A stretch of 29,503 nucleotides of DNA, taken from positions 1 to 29,503 of the IMG/VR virus record IMGVR_UViG_3300049893_000169. One strand, given 5' to 3'. Origin of the DNA: a virus. Positions 1 through 5,440 of the stretch are shown piece by piece. The position numbers and the translations under genes were made by a program. Position 1 is the first letter of the stretch. The number at the start of each line of letters is the position of its first letter. Under the pieces are notes generated by a model that had not been told where the DNA came from, did no database searches, and was given only the letters and a program-made list of their open reading frames with translations.

Positions 1-816
1 AATATGAGTGGCATGAATGGATTTAGAAGATTTGATTATGATTTAACTAATACTAATTTAAGTACATTTAATTTTAACAATAATGCAAACTTTACACCTG
101 ATGGACAAAGATTAGGTTTAGAGTATATTAATACATCATTACTTCCTGATACTGTAATAAATTTAGATTTATCTAATAACAATTTAAATATAATGACATC
201 AGGGTATACTAAATTCCCATCAAATTTACAATCTTTAATTTTAGTTAGTAATGGTATGGTAAATTTTAACCCAGAATGTCAACTGCCAGCTCCATTACAA
301 ACTTTACAACTTTCAAATAATTTGTTGTATGAATTTGATTTAAATTATCCATTGCCATTTGGTTTACCAAATTTATATTTAGCTAATAATTTGATTAAAT
401 CATTTAAAACAACATGTAATAGTAGTTTGTTTCAATTGAACTTAACTAACAACCAATTAACAAAAGCTGACTTTTTTAATTTATTAAATCCTTCTTTATA
501 TATTTTATATTTAGATAATAATGCATTTAGTGAGTTTGTAGTTAATGCTCCATTTCCTCCAAATTTGAATATATTATACTTGAATAATAATTTCATATCA
601 AGATGTTTATTCCAAGGAACTACTGGTCCAGCAAATATATTCTTATATGCTAATAATATGAGTGTAGCTAGCTGGACAGAAATGAATACTTGGGCTACTG
701 GTATAACAGGTTCAGGACCTGGAAGCAAATCTTTTTATGCTTATTCTAACCCTGGTTCAATATCAGCTTCACCAACAAATGCAACATTAATTTCAAAAGG
801 ATATAACGTATTCTAA
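1..816 (+). CDS. Leucine-rich-repeat protein, 5' end cut by the window
   Basis: The reading frame is open to the first base, so the ATG at 4 may not be the true start; at least 270 residues are visible. About eight repeats of roughly 20-26 residues follow the pattern L..LxLxxNxLxxF, for example LINLDLSNNNL-like units near residues 52-62, LQTLQLSNNLL near 98-108 and LYILYLDNNAF near 164-174. Each repeat usually begins with a proline-containing turn (LPAP, FPPN). The tail (about 225-270) is Ser/Gly/Thr-rich and not repeat-like. LRR solenoids bind proteins or glycans. In a phage next to structural genes this could be a host-recognition or decoration protein, but that role is inferred. No membrane segment is visible in the part present. 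The repeat assignment is secure and the function is not. Confidence 0.75.
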   Translation, partial: NMSGMNGFRRFDYDLTNTNLSTFNFNNNANFTPDGQRLGLEYINTSLLPDTVINLDLSNNNLNIMTSGYTKFPSNLQSLILVSNGMVNFNPECQLPAPLQTLQLSNNLLYEFDLNYPLPFGLPNLYLANNLIKSFKTTCNSSLFQLNLTNNQLTKADFFNLLNPSLYILYLDNNAFSEFVVNAPFPPNLNILYLNNNFISRCLFQGTTGPANIFLYANNMSVASWTEMNTWATGITGSGPGSKSFYAYSNPGSISASPTNATLISKGYNVF

Positions 817-827
817 ACTATATAACT

Positions 828-983
828 ATGACAGAAAATAAAATAATAAATCCGTACGAAAATGTAATTAAATATTTTGAAATTACTAAATCAACAGCAC
901 CTGAAGAAGCAATTGAATCTTTAGATGCTTTGATTGCAGAATTCAAAATTAAAGCTACTGAATACGAAGAAAGTAAAAACTAA
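828..983 (+). CDS. Small acidic helical protein, 51 aa
   Basis: A short open frame starting ATGACAGAAAAT and ending in TAA, 11 bases after the LRR stop. The product begins MTENKIINPYENVIKYF and contains SLDALIAEFK near residues 31-40. It is rich in Glu, Ile and Lys, predicted to be helical, and has no membrane segment or signal peptide. A similar ALDAYLQELP stretch occurs in the next small protein, so the two may be distant relatives. The start is preceded by TATAACT, like several other starts in this window. I do not recognise a family. Position between two genes on the same strand, clean start and stop, and phage-like density support it as real. Confidence 0.55.
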   Translation: MTENKIINPYENVIKYFEITKSTAPEEAIESLDALIAEFKIKATEYEESKN

Positions 984-1003
984 AAACCAACAACACAAAC
1001 TAT

Positions 1004-1147
1004 ATGGAACAATTAGTATTAAACGCAGAACAAATTAAAGCTTTAGATGCTTACTTACAAGAGTTGCCAATGAAATATGGCTCACCAATTGTAAACTTTC
1101 TTAACGAAGTAATTAAGCTTCAACAAGAAGAGCCTAAGGCAGAATAA
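1004..1147 (+). CDS. Small helical protein, 47 aa
   Basis: Open frame from ATGGAACAATTA to TAA, preceded by the G-free leader ACCAACAACACAAACTAT. The product begins MEQLVLNAEQIKALDAYL and ends QQEEPKAE. It is probably two short helices separated by a Pro/Gly turn (PMKYGSP). It sits directly before a strong rho-independent terminator, so it is likely the last gene of the unit that includes the LRR gene. No family is recognised. It is not a fragment of either neighbour. Confidence 0.55.
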   Translation: MEQLVLNAEQIKALDAYLQELPMKYGSPIVNFLNEVIKLQQEEPKAE

Positions 1148-1149
1148 TT

Positions 1150-1176
1150 AAAAGGGAGATTAAGTTCTCCCTTTTT
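1150..1176 (+). terminator. Rho-independent terminator
   Basis: AAAAGGGAGA pairs with TCTCCCTTTT around the six-base loop TTAAGT, and the 3' arm runs into a T tract. It closes the LRR/small-protein unit three bases after the 47-aa gene stops and separates it from the membrane-protein cluster at 1190. Confidence 0.85.
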
Positions 1177-1189
1177 AAAATTTAAACTT

Positions 1190-1471
1190 ATGAAAAAACT
1201 AATAAACTTTATTGCAGGTTTCTTTTTAGATAAACCTGATGCTCCTTCAATGAAGCGTTTAATCGCTTTATTCTTAGGTATCCTTTTAGGTGTAACCCTA
1301 TATCACAACTCATTTAGCGAGGCTCATGTAGCTCCTTCTGAGGCTTTAGTATATTCAGTAACTTTATTGATTGCTGCCCTATTAGGGTTAAAAGTAGTTG
1401 AGAAAGCTATTGATGGATATTTTGGAAAGAAAAACGGAACTGATGACGCAAGCGAAGAAACCAGCAACTAA
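1190..1471 (+). CDS. Two-helix membrane protein, holin candidate
   Basis: A 93-residue protein with a short amphipathic N-terminus (MKKLINFIAGFF), a first membrane segment around residues 22-38 (MKRLIALFLGILLGVTLY), a polar loop, and a second segment around 53-69 (LVYSVTLLIAALLGLKVV). The tail is charged and hydrophilic (KKNGTDDASEETSN). Size and topology fit a class II holin, which would form membrane lesions at lysis. It is the first gene after a terminator and overlaps the next gene by 29 bases. A second holin candidate lies at 15526 beside the endolysin, so this one could instead be another phage membrane protein. Confidence 0.5.
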   Translation: MKKLINFIAGFFLDKPDAPSMKRLIALFLGILLGVTLYHNSFSEAHVAPSEALVYSVTLLIAALLGLKVVEKAIDGYFGKKNGTDDASEETSN

Positions 1472-1745
1472 GAAAACGGCAACTAAAAAAGTAGTAGATA
1501 CTGCTTCAGGTGCAGTTAAGTTACCTGTTAGTTTTAATCAGTTTAGAAAGTACCCTATTGCTGCGGTAGCTTTTCTTTGTGTATTTGGTATTATCTATGT
1601 ATACAAAGATATGAAAGCTGGTTCAAGTAAAGGTATAGACAACTGTATTGAAGATAATCGTAATCTTCAAAAGACAGTAGATAAGAAAGATTCTATTATT
1701 TATAATATCATAGCACAACAAGCCATTATCAATGCAACCAAATAA
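1443..1745 (+). CDS. Single-pass membrane protein, inner-membrane spanin-like
   Basis: I place the start at the ATG at 1443 (MTQAKKPATKKTATKK) rather than 1398, because the upstream 15 residues only read through the previous gene's coding end in another frame. The 100-residue product has a Lys/Thr-rich cytoplasmic-type N-terminus, one membrane helix around residues 36-53 (YPIAAVAFLCVFGIIYVY), then a polar, probably coiled-coil tail (NRNLQKTVDKKDSIIYNII). This N-in, C-out topology fits an inner-membrane spanin or a virion or lysis accessory protein. It overlaps the upstream gene by 29 bases and the downstream gene by 14. No family match is claimed. Confidence 0.5.
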   Translation: MTQAKKPATKKTATKKVVDTASGAVKLPVSFNQFRKYPIAAVAFLCVFGIIYVYKDMKAGSSKGIDNCIEDNRNLQKTVDKKDSIIYNIIAQQAIINATK

Positions 1746-2088
1746 AGCAGGAGTAGTAATTATACTTACAATACTTGGGTTGATATTAATAATGTTGACC
1801 TCTATAACAGCACAGAAAGCTATCCGACCTCATGAGGTTAAAGGTTGGCATTCTATCAATATTGACTCTATGGTTACTGTAACCGTAAAAAAGAATAGTC
1901 AGTTTATAGAAAAGCGTGTTGGTGAATTAAAACACGCAGAGAAAGCTTGTGATAGTTTTAAAACTGTAGTAACTGAATTGAAACAAGAAAATACTAAACT
2001 AAATGAAAAGATTAACGGTACTGACGATGATGCTCCTGGTAAGCCTTTCGAGCTTAAGCCAATCGTATCCGAAAACAAAGATAATTAA
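1732..2088 (+). CDS. Membrane-anchored coiled-coil protein, Rz-like candidate
   Basis: A 118-residue protein with an N-terminal membrane helix at about residues 7-26 (GVVIILTILGLILIMLTSI) followed by a long polar region with heptad-like helices (AEKACDSFKTVVTELKQEN at about 68-87). This is the shape of an inner-membrane spanin: a short cytoplasmic end, one transmembrane helix and a periplasmic coiled coil. Its last 86 bases also encode the start of the next protein in the +1 frame, as in the nested Rz/Rz1 arrangement of lambda. It overlaps the previous gene by 14 bases. The assignment rests on topology and architecture only. Confidence 0.5.
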   Translation: MQPNKAGVVIILTILGLILIMLTSITAQKAIRPHEVKGWHSINIDSMVTVTVKKNSQFIEKRVGELKHAEKACDSFKTVVTELKQENTKLNEKINGTDDDAPGKPFELKPIVSENKDN

Positions 2089-2401
2089 CGGGGATACGGT
2101 CGTATTATTATTGAAGTCACAGGCTGATGATATTAACACTAAATTTAATAATTACAATGAAAAAATTAATAATCAAAAAGTTAAAATCGATAGCCTCTAC
2201 TTACTTAGCAAAGTTGGGAATAAAACTATAATTGATAGTTTAAAAGAAAAGTTGGATATTGCAATTATGGCTAATAACCAATTGTTTGGATATAATAAAG
2301 GGTTGAAGAAAGCATTTGAAGATATGAGTAACTCATTGGATAGTGCATTGATGAGAAGAGCAAGATACATTAAACGTAAATATATATTAGATAGATACTA
2401 A
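2003..2401 (+). CDS. Secreted coiled-coil protein starting inside the upstream gene
   Basis: A 132-residue protein with a clear N-terminal signal sequence (MKRLTVLTMMLLVSLSSLS, cleavage probably near SQS-YP), then a polar, largely helical region with coiled-coil character (KFNNYNEKINNQKVKIDSL; KEKLDIAIMANNQL) and a very basic C-terminus (RRARYIKRKYILDRY). The ATG at 2003 lies 86 bases inside the preceding membrane-protein gene in the +1 frame. The arrangement recalls Rz1 within Rz, but there is no lipobox cysteine near the signal cleavage site, so a lipid-anchored outer-membrane spanin is not supported. It could be a periplasmic partner of the upstream protein. Confidence 0.55.
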   Translation: MKRLTVLTMMLLVSLSSLSQSYPKTKIINGDTVVLLLKSQADDINTKFNNYNEKINNQKVKIDSLYLLSKVGNKTIIDSLKEKLDIAIMANNQLFGYNKGLKKAFEDMSNSLDSALMRRARYIKRKYILDRY

Positions 2402-2403
2402 TT

Positions 2404-2667
2404 ATGAACCAAGAACAATTTGATAGTGCTAAATCAATACTTGCTAAAATAGCAGACCTTGAAAAGAAAGCTGCTGATAAAAGCGAGTATAATACTGTAA
2501 AGATAATGGTATCTTCTAACGGCGTTTACTTTACTGAACTTGCTTCTATTATAGGAGTTGACAATGCTGATAAATTTAAATCAGACATAATAGATAATTG
2601 TAATAATTTCAAAAAGGGAATTGAAGAAAGTATAAATGATTTGAGAACACAATTTGATAAATTATAA
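2404..2667 (+). CDS. Small hypothetical protein, 87 aa
   Basis: The product is hydrophilic and helical at both ends (SAKSILAKIADLEKKAADK at the N-terminus; KGIEESINDLRTQFDKL at the C-terminus), with a short beta-like centre (TVKIMVSSNGVYFTEL). There is no membrane segment or signal peptide. The start follows the previous stop after two bases, and the next gene begins two bases after its stop, so it belongs to the same transcription unit. I do not recognise a family. Confidence 0.6.
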   Translation: MNQEQFDSAKSILAKIADLEKKAADKSEYNTVKIMVSSNGVYFTELASIIGVDNADKFKSDIIDNCNNFKKGIEESINDLRTQFDKL

Positions 2668-2669
2668 CT

Positions 2670-2816
2670 ATGCCTTTTAAATCGCAAGCACAACGTAAAT
2701 GGATGTACGCTAATGACCCTAAGATGGCAAAGCGTTGGGAGAAAGAAACACCTAAAGGTAAGCAGCTTCCAAAGAAAGCAAAGGCACAATCTAAAATGGC
2801 AAAAAAAAGAATGTAA
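2670..2816 (+). CDS. Small basic phage protein of the MPFKSxAQRKWM type, 48 aa
   Basis: The product begins MPFKSQAQRKWMYANDPKMA, a signature I recall from many small phage proteins (typically MPFKSKAQRRWMFANHPEMA...W...TP) that lie near structural genes and have no established role. The rest is Lys-rich (KGKQLPKKAKAQSKMAKKRM). It is likely to bind nucleic acid or the packaged genome because of its charge, which is inference. Its TAA stop shares one base with the ATG of the next gene (TAATG), suggesting translational coupling. Confidence 0.75.
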   Translation: MPFKSQAQRKWMYANDPKMAKRWEKETPKGKQLPKKAKAQSKMAKKRM

Positions 2817-3007
2817 TGGCAACATCTAAATCTAAAGCTAAATCAAAAGTAAACCAAGCAGGTAACTATACTAAACCTTCTATGAGAAAGTCTTTATTTG
2901 AAAAGATTAAAGCAGGAAGTAAAGGTGGTAATGCTGGTCAATGGTCTGCTCGTAAAGCACAAATGCTTGCTAAAGAATATAAAGCAAAAGGGGGAGGATA
3001 TAAATAA
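2816..3007 (+). CDS. Small basic phage protein, 63 aa
   Basis: Lys/Ser/Ala-rich protein with no membrane segment. The C-terminal half (RKSLFEKIKAGSKGGNAGQW then SARKAQMLAKEYKAKGGGYK) resembles short conserved phage and giant-virus proteins with the pattern K.G..GGkpGqWSARKAQ.la..YK..GGgY; that recollection is of family pattern only. The function of that family is unknown. It is coupled to both neighbours by single-base TAATG overlaps, within a run of small basic proteins that may act in virion DNA condensation or head assembly. Confidence 0.75.
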   Translation: MATSKSKAKSKVNQAGNYTKPSMRKSLFEKIKAGSKGGNAGQWSARKAQMLAKEYKAKGGGYK

Positions 3008-3276
3008 TGGCTATTGCAAAATCACAAAAGTCTTTAAAAGATTGGACAGAACAAAAATGGATGACATCTGGAACTTATGCAAATAAAAAGAAAGGTTCAT
3101 CTAAAGAAGTAAAGTCAAAAGGAAAGAAAAGATATTTACCTGAGAAGGCTTGGTCATCTTTAAGTAAGGGAGAAAAAGCAGCAACTAACAAAGCAAAAGC
3201 AGAAGGCACAAAAAAAGGTAAACAGTTTGTATCTCAACCCAAGAATGTAAAAGAAAAAACTAAAAAATTTAGATAA
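3007..3276 (+). CDS. DUF5872-like small basic protein, 89 aa
   Basis: The core reads KSLKDWTEQKWMTSG near residues 8-22 and RYLPEKAWSSLSKGEKAATN near residues 42-61, followed by KKGKQFVSQP. From memory this is the pattern of the DUF5872 family (ksl..WtkqkW.tksG, then rYLP.kA...Ls..E.aAtn.aK..G.k.gkQfv.QP), common in phages and large DNA viruses and of unknown function. The protein is strongly basic. The ATG shares one base with the previous stop, and its own stop does the same with the next ATG. Confidence 0.75.
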   Translation: MAIAKSQKSLKDWTEQKWMTSGTYANKKKGSSKEVKSKGKKRYLPEKAWSSLSKGEKAATNKAKAEGTKKGKQFVSQPKNVKEKTKKFR

Positions 3277-3623
3277 TGGCAAAAGCAAAATTAGACAAAT
3301 CAAAAATGCCTTGTAACAAGCCTAAAGCTGATACAGATGGTAAACACAAACGAGTAGTAAAAGCTTGTGCTAATGGTAAAGAAAAGATTGTCCATTATGG
3401 TGCTAAAGGATATAGTTCTAACTATAGCCCAGAAGCTCGTAAACAATATAAGAAGCGTCACGCTAAAGAAGCTAACAGTTCTAAATTAACTGCTGGCCAT
3501 TGGGCGTACCACGATTTGTGGAGTACTAAATCTAAAGTATACAGAGAAGGTAAAACTTCAGGCAAAGGAGAAAGATTTAAATCATCTGCTAAAACTAAAT
3601 CAACTGCTAAAAAGAAAAAATAA
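3276..3623 (+). CDS. Conserved basic phage protein with the MPCNKP...ARHAKE pattern, 115 aa
   Basis: Contains MPCNKPKADTDGKHKRVVKA at about residues 11-30, KEKIVHYGAKGYSSNYSPEA at about 35-54, then YKKRHAKE and a Trp-bearing segment (LTAGHWAYHDLWSTKS). I recall this layout from widespread short phage proteins (MPCNKP, KACe.GkeKiirFG, ARHakei...ls..yWa...W) with no known activity. The C-terminus is a Lys/Ser/Thr tail. Cys13 and Cys31 with His residues could bind metal, but no clear zinc-finger spacing is evident. It is part of the TAATG-coupled chain. Confidence 0.75.
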   Translation: MAKAKLDKSKMPCNKPKADTDGKHKRVVKACANGKEKIVHYGAKGYSSNYSPEARKQYKKRHAKEANSSKLTAGHWAYHDLWSTKSKVYREGKTSGKGERFKSSAKTKSTAKKKK

Positions 3624-3832
3624 TGACAACTATCCACGAGTTTCAATCTACTATATGGGTTGATACTCCCCACGGAGAAGGCATCGCAATATTAATGATA
3701 GATTATGGAATACATCAAAATACAATATGGGTGGTGGCAAATAAGAACGATGGAAGAGTTCGTCATTATGATTCAAATGATATTAAATACAGTACAAACC
3801 ATACATTAAAAATTAATAATGGCAAAGCTTAA
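3623..3832 (+). CDS. Small beta-rich hypothetical protein, 69 aa
   Basis: Predicted to be beta-stranded: IWVDTPHGEGIAILMIDYG, NTIWVVANKNDGRVRHYDS, then NDIKYSTNHTL. The TPhGeGiaiLmiDYG...NTIWVV...G.vrHydSNdI pattern is one I recall from small conserved proteins of Bacteroidota phages; no function is known to me. No signal or membrane segment. Its last 14 bases overlap the start of the next gene at the copy of a 22-bp repeat. Confidence 0.65.
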   Translation: MTTIHEFQSTIWVDTPHGEGIAILMIDYGIHQNTIWVVANKNDGRVRHYDSNDIKYSTNHTLKINNGKA

Positions 3833-4637
3833 AAAAGAAACTGTTGAAATGATGAAAAAGGTTGCTCGTATGGAGAAGCCTAAAATGCCTACTGTAGATG
3901 TTAGTTCAACAGAAGTAGTTACTCCTAAATATGAGTTACCTAAAGAACCTGTAGCTATACCAATGGGGAAAGGTGAATTGCCATTAGAAGATAAAAGAAA
4001 GATAAGAGCTACTACGCAAAAAGAAATGAATCCTAAAACAGATTTAGTTTCAGGTAAATATAGTAGAAGAGTTATACAACATGTATTAGATGCTGCTAAA
4101 AGATATAACTATGATCCATATACTGCATTGTCTGTAGCGTTACAAGAAACTAAGTTTGGGAATGAAGATGATAATTTAGGCCATACAACATATAACCCTA
4201 CATCAGTTAAATCATTATTGCCTAAAGAAATAAAACCAGGTAAAGACAAAGATACTAACTATAAATATGCTGCTGACCAATTAGTAAGAGCATTGTTAGA
4301 AAAGAAAAATTATGCTGAATCATTAGGTTATAAAGATGAAGAGCATTTAATACAAGCTTATAATGGGTTAGGTAATATATATCCTAAAACAGAAAAAGAT
4401 TATCACGGATATGAAATGTCAAAAATATATGGTGTAGATTTACCAAAGTCTGGAATCAATATGGACAAGAATCCTTTATATGGTAAACAAATTATAGATT
4501 TGAGAGAAAATGTAATTAAGAAAAACCCTGAGATTGCAAAAATTGCAAAGACATATTATAATCCAAATGCTCCTAAACAACATACAAAACAAGAACTTGT
4601 AGAAATTTTTAAAGGTAAAAAACGTGGCAAAGCTTAA
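3819..4637 (+). CDS. Lytic-transglycosylase-like virion protein, 272 aa
   Basis: After a basic, Pro-rich N-terminal 80 residues, a helical domain contains YTALSVALQETKFG (residues 101-114), with Glu110 in the place of the catalytic glutamate of lysozyme-like transglycosylases, and IQAYNGLG (178-185), similar to their AYNaG motif. Such enzymes cut peptidoglycan glycan strands. In podoviruses they are often carried in the virion to open the wall during DNA entry. The resemblance is at motif level. It starts with MAKLKKET, as does the next protein, at the two copies of a 22-bp repeat. There is no signal peptide, which fits an injected or virion-borne enzyme. Confidence 0.6.
   Translation: MAKLKKETVEMMKKVARMEKPKMPTVDVSSTEVVTPKYELPKEPVAIPMGKGELPLEDKRKIRATTQKEMNPKTDLVSGKYSRRVIQHVLDAAKRYNYDPYTALSVALQETKFGNEDDNLGHTTYNPTSVKSLLPKEIKPGKDKDTNYKYAADQLVRALLEKKNYAESLGYKDEEHLIQAYNGLGNIYPKTEKDYHGYEMSKIYGVDLPKSGINMDKNPLYGKQIIDLRENVIKKNPEIAKIAKTYYNPNAPKQHTKQELVEIFKGKKRGKA
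3820..3841 (+). repeat. 22-bp direct repeat, copy 1, at a stop/start junction
   Basis: Perfect match to 4625-4646: TGGCAAAGCTT followed by six A and GAAAC. The repeat encodes the last residues (GKA-stop) of the upstream gene in one frame and the first residues (MAKLKKET) of the downstream gene in another. Here the start codon is ATG. Confidence 0.9.
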
Positions 4638-5169
4638 AAAAGAAACAATAGATTTTATAAATAAAAACAGGAAATTTAATGTTCCTTTGAATCAAAAAAA
4701 AGATTCAATGAGAGAAGTTCAATCTATACCTAAAGATAGTGAACTTGTTGAATGGCTTAAACATAAAGTAAAGCAAGACCAAACTCCTCAAACAATGGCT
4801 GCTGAAAATAAAAAAATGACTAAGCCTATAGTAAATGCTGTAAGAACTGCATCAGCATTAGGTCAATTCTCTCCTGAACCAGTATCTAAATATGCTTCTA
4901 TGGCTTTAAATTCTGGATTGGGATTTACAGATGCTATTGAAAATTATCAAAAAGGTGATAAAGTTGCTGCTGCAAAAGATGTTGCATTTGCATTACCTAT
5001 AGGGTTATTATCAAATTGGAAAACACTTACAAAGGGAGCTAAAATGGCTTATAAATCTATGTTATCTCCAGCTGCATTAAAAGCACTTATGGCATGGGAA
5101 GCAGCAGGTGCAATTGATGATATACGCCAAAGTACAGAAAATGATGAAATGGATAATTATGTAAAATAA
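4624..5169 (+). CDS. Probable virion-associated protein with small-residue-rich helices, 181 aa
   Basis: The start codon is GTG, set by the 14-base overlap and by the repeat-encoded N-terminus MAKLKKET shared with the previous protein. The first 80 residues are polar and basic. Residues about 85-165 are Ala/Gly/Leu-rich helices (SALGQFSPEPVSKYASMALN; AAAKDVAFALPIGLLSNW; LSPAALKALMAWEAAGAIDD) that could insert in or cross a membrane. The tail is acidic. This composition is common in internal virion or ejection proteins, but no family is recognised. It shares a junction repeat with the transglycosylase-like gene, suggesting the two work or move as a cassette. Confidence 0.6.
   Translation: MAKLKKETIDFINKNRKFNVPLNQKKDSMREVQSIPKDSELVEWLKHKVKQDQTPQTMAAENKKMTKPIVNAVRTASALGQFSPEPVSKYASMALNSGLGFTDAIENYQKGDKVAAAKDVAFALPIGLLSNWKTLTKGAKMAYKSMLSPAALKALMAWEAAGAIDDIRQSTENDEMDNYVK
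4625..4646 (+). repeat. 22-bp direct repeat, copy 2, at a stop/start junction
   Basis: Identical to 3820-3841, 805 bp downstream. It again provides the upstream C-terminus GKA-stop and the downstream N-terminus AKLKKET, but the start codon immediately before it is GTG instead of ATG. Confidence 0.9.
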
Positions 5170-5192
5170 ATTAACAATTAAACAAATATAAA

Positions 5193-5390
5193 ATGGAAAA
5201 GAAAAAATCAACAAAAGTAGGATTCAAAGCATTAGCAAAAGGTGCAGCAAAAGAGTACATGAAAAAAGGTAAATCAGCTGCTAAAGCAAAAGAAATAGGT
5301 GCAGCAATTGCAGCTAAAGTAGGAATGAAAAAGTATGGAAAAGCTGGCATGATGAAAAAAGCTATGGCTGGCCGTATGAAAAAGAAATAG
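5193..5390 (+). CDS. Lys/Ala-rich basic protein, 65 aa
   Basis: Composition is dominated by Lys, Ala, Gly and Met (KALAKGAAKEYMKKGKSAAK; GMKKYGKAGMMKKAMAGRMK). It looks like a DNA-binding or DNA-condensing tail-like protein. Similar short KYGKAGMMK-type proteins are found among phage structural genes, though I know of no assigned function. It is preceded by an A-rich, G-free leader and followed by the inverted repeat and promoter-like element at 5398-5418, so it probably ends its transcription unit. Confidence 0.65.
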   Translation: MEKKKSTKVGFKALAKGAAKEYMKKGKSAAKAKEIGAAIAAKVGMKKYGKAGMMKKAMAGRMKKK

Positions 5391-5397
5391 TATAATA

Positions 5398-5418
5398 ACG
5401 GATATTTCCGTATATTTG
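5398..5418 (+). promoter_or_regulatory. Inverted repeat plus Bacteroidota-type -7 element
   Basis: ACGGA-TATT-TCCGT (5398-5411) is a perfect 5-bp inverted repeat. It abuts TATATTTG (5411-5418), which matches the Bacteroidota sigma factor -7 consensus TAnnTTTG. No convincing -33 TTTG is visible. Transcription would begin around 5424 and give a short A/C-rich leader before the ATG at 5441. The inverted repeat overlaps the -7 element, so it could be an operator or a weak hairpin. Confidence 0.5.
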
Positions 5419-5440
5419 CGAACAAACACAACACAACACA

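Noticed and set aside
432-728. 98-codon minus-strand ORF
   Set aside because: Antisense to the LRR gene; its hydrophobic look is a by-product of the repeat codons.
1398-1442. Upstream in-frame start for the gene ending at 1745
   Set aside because: The 15 extra residues are only the out-of-frame reading of the holin-like gene; the ATG at 1443 precedes a natural Lys-rich N-terminus.
2097-2107. GGTCGTATTAT, two mismatches from the late motif
   Set aside because: Within coding sequence of the signal-peptide protein, and no gene begins shortly downstream.
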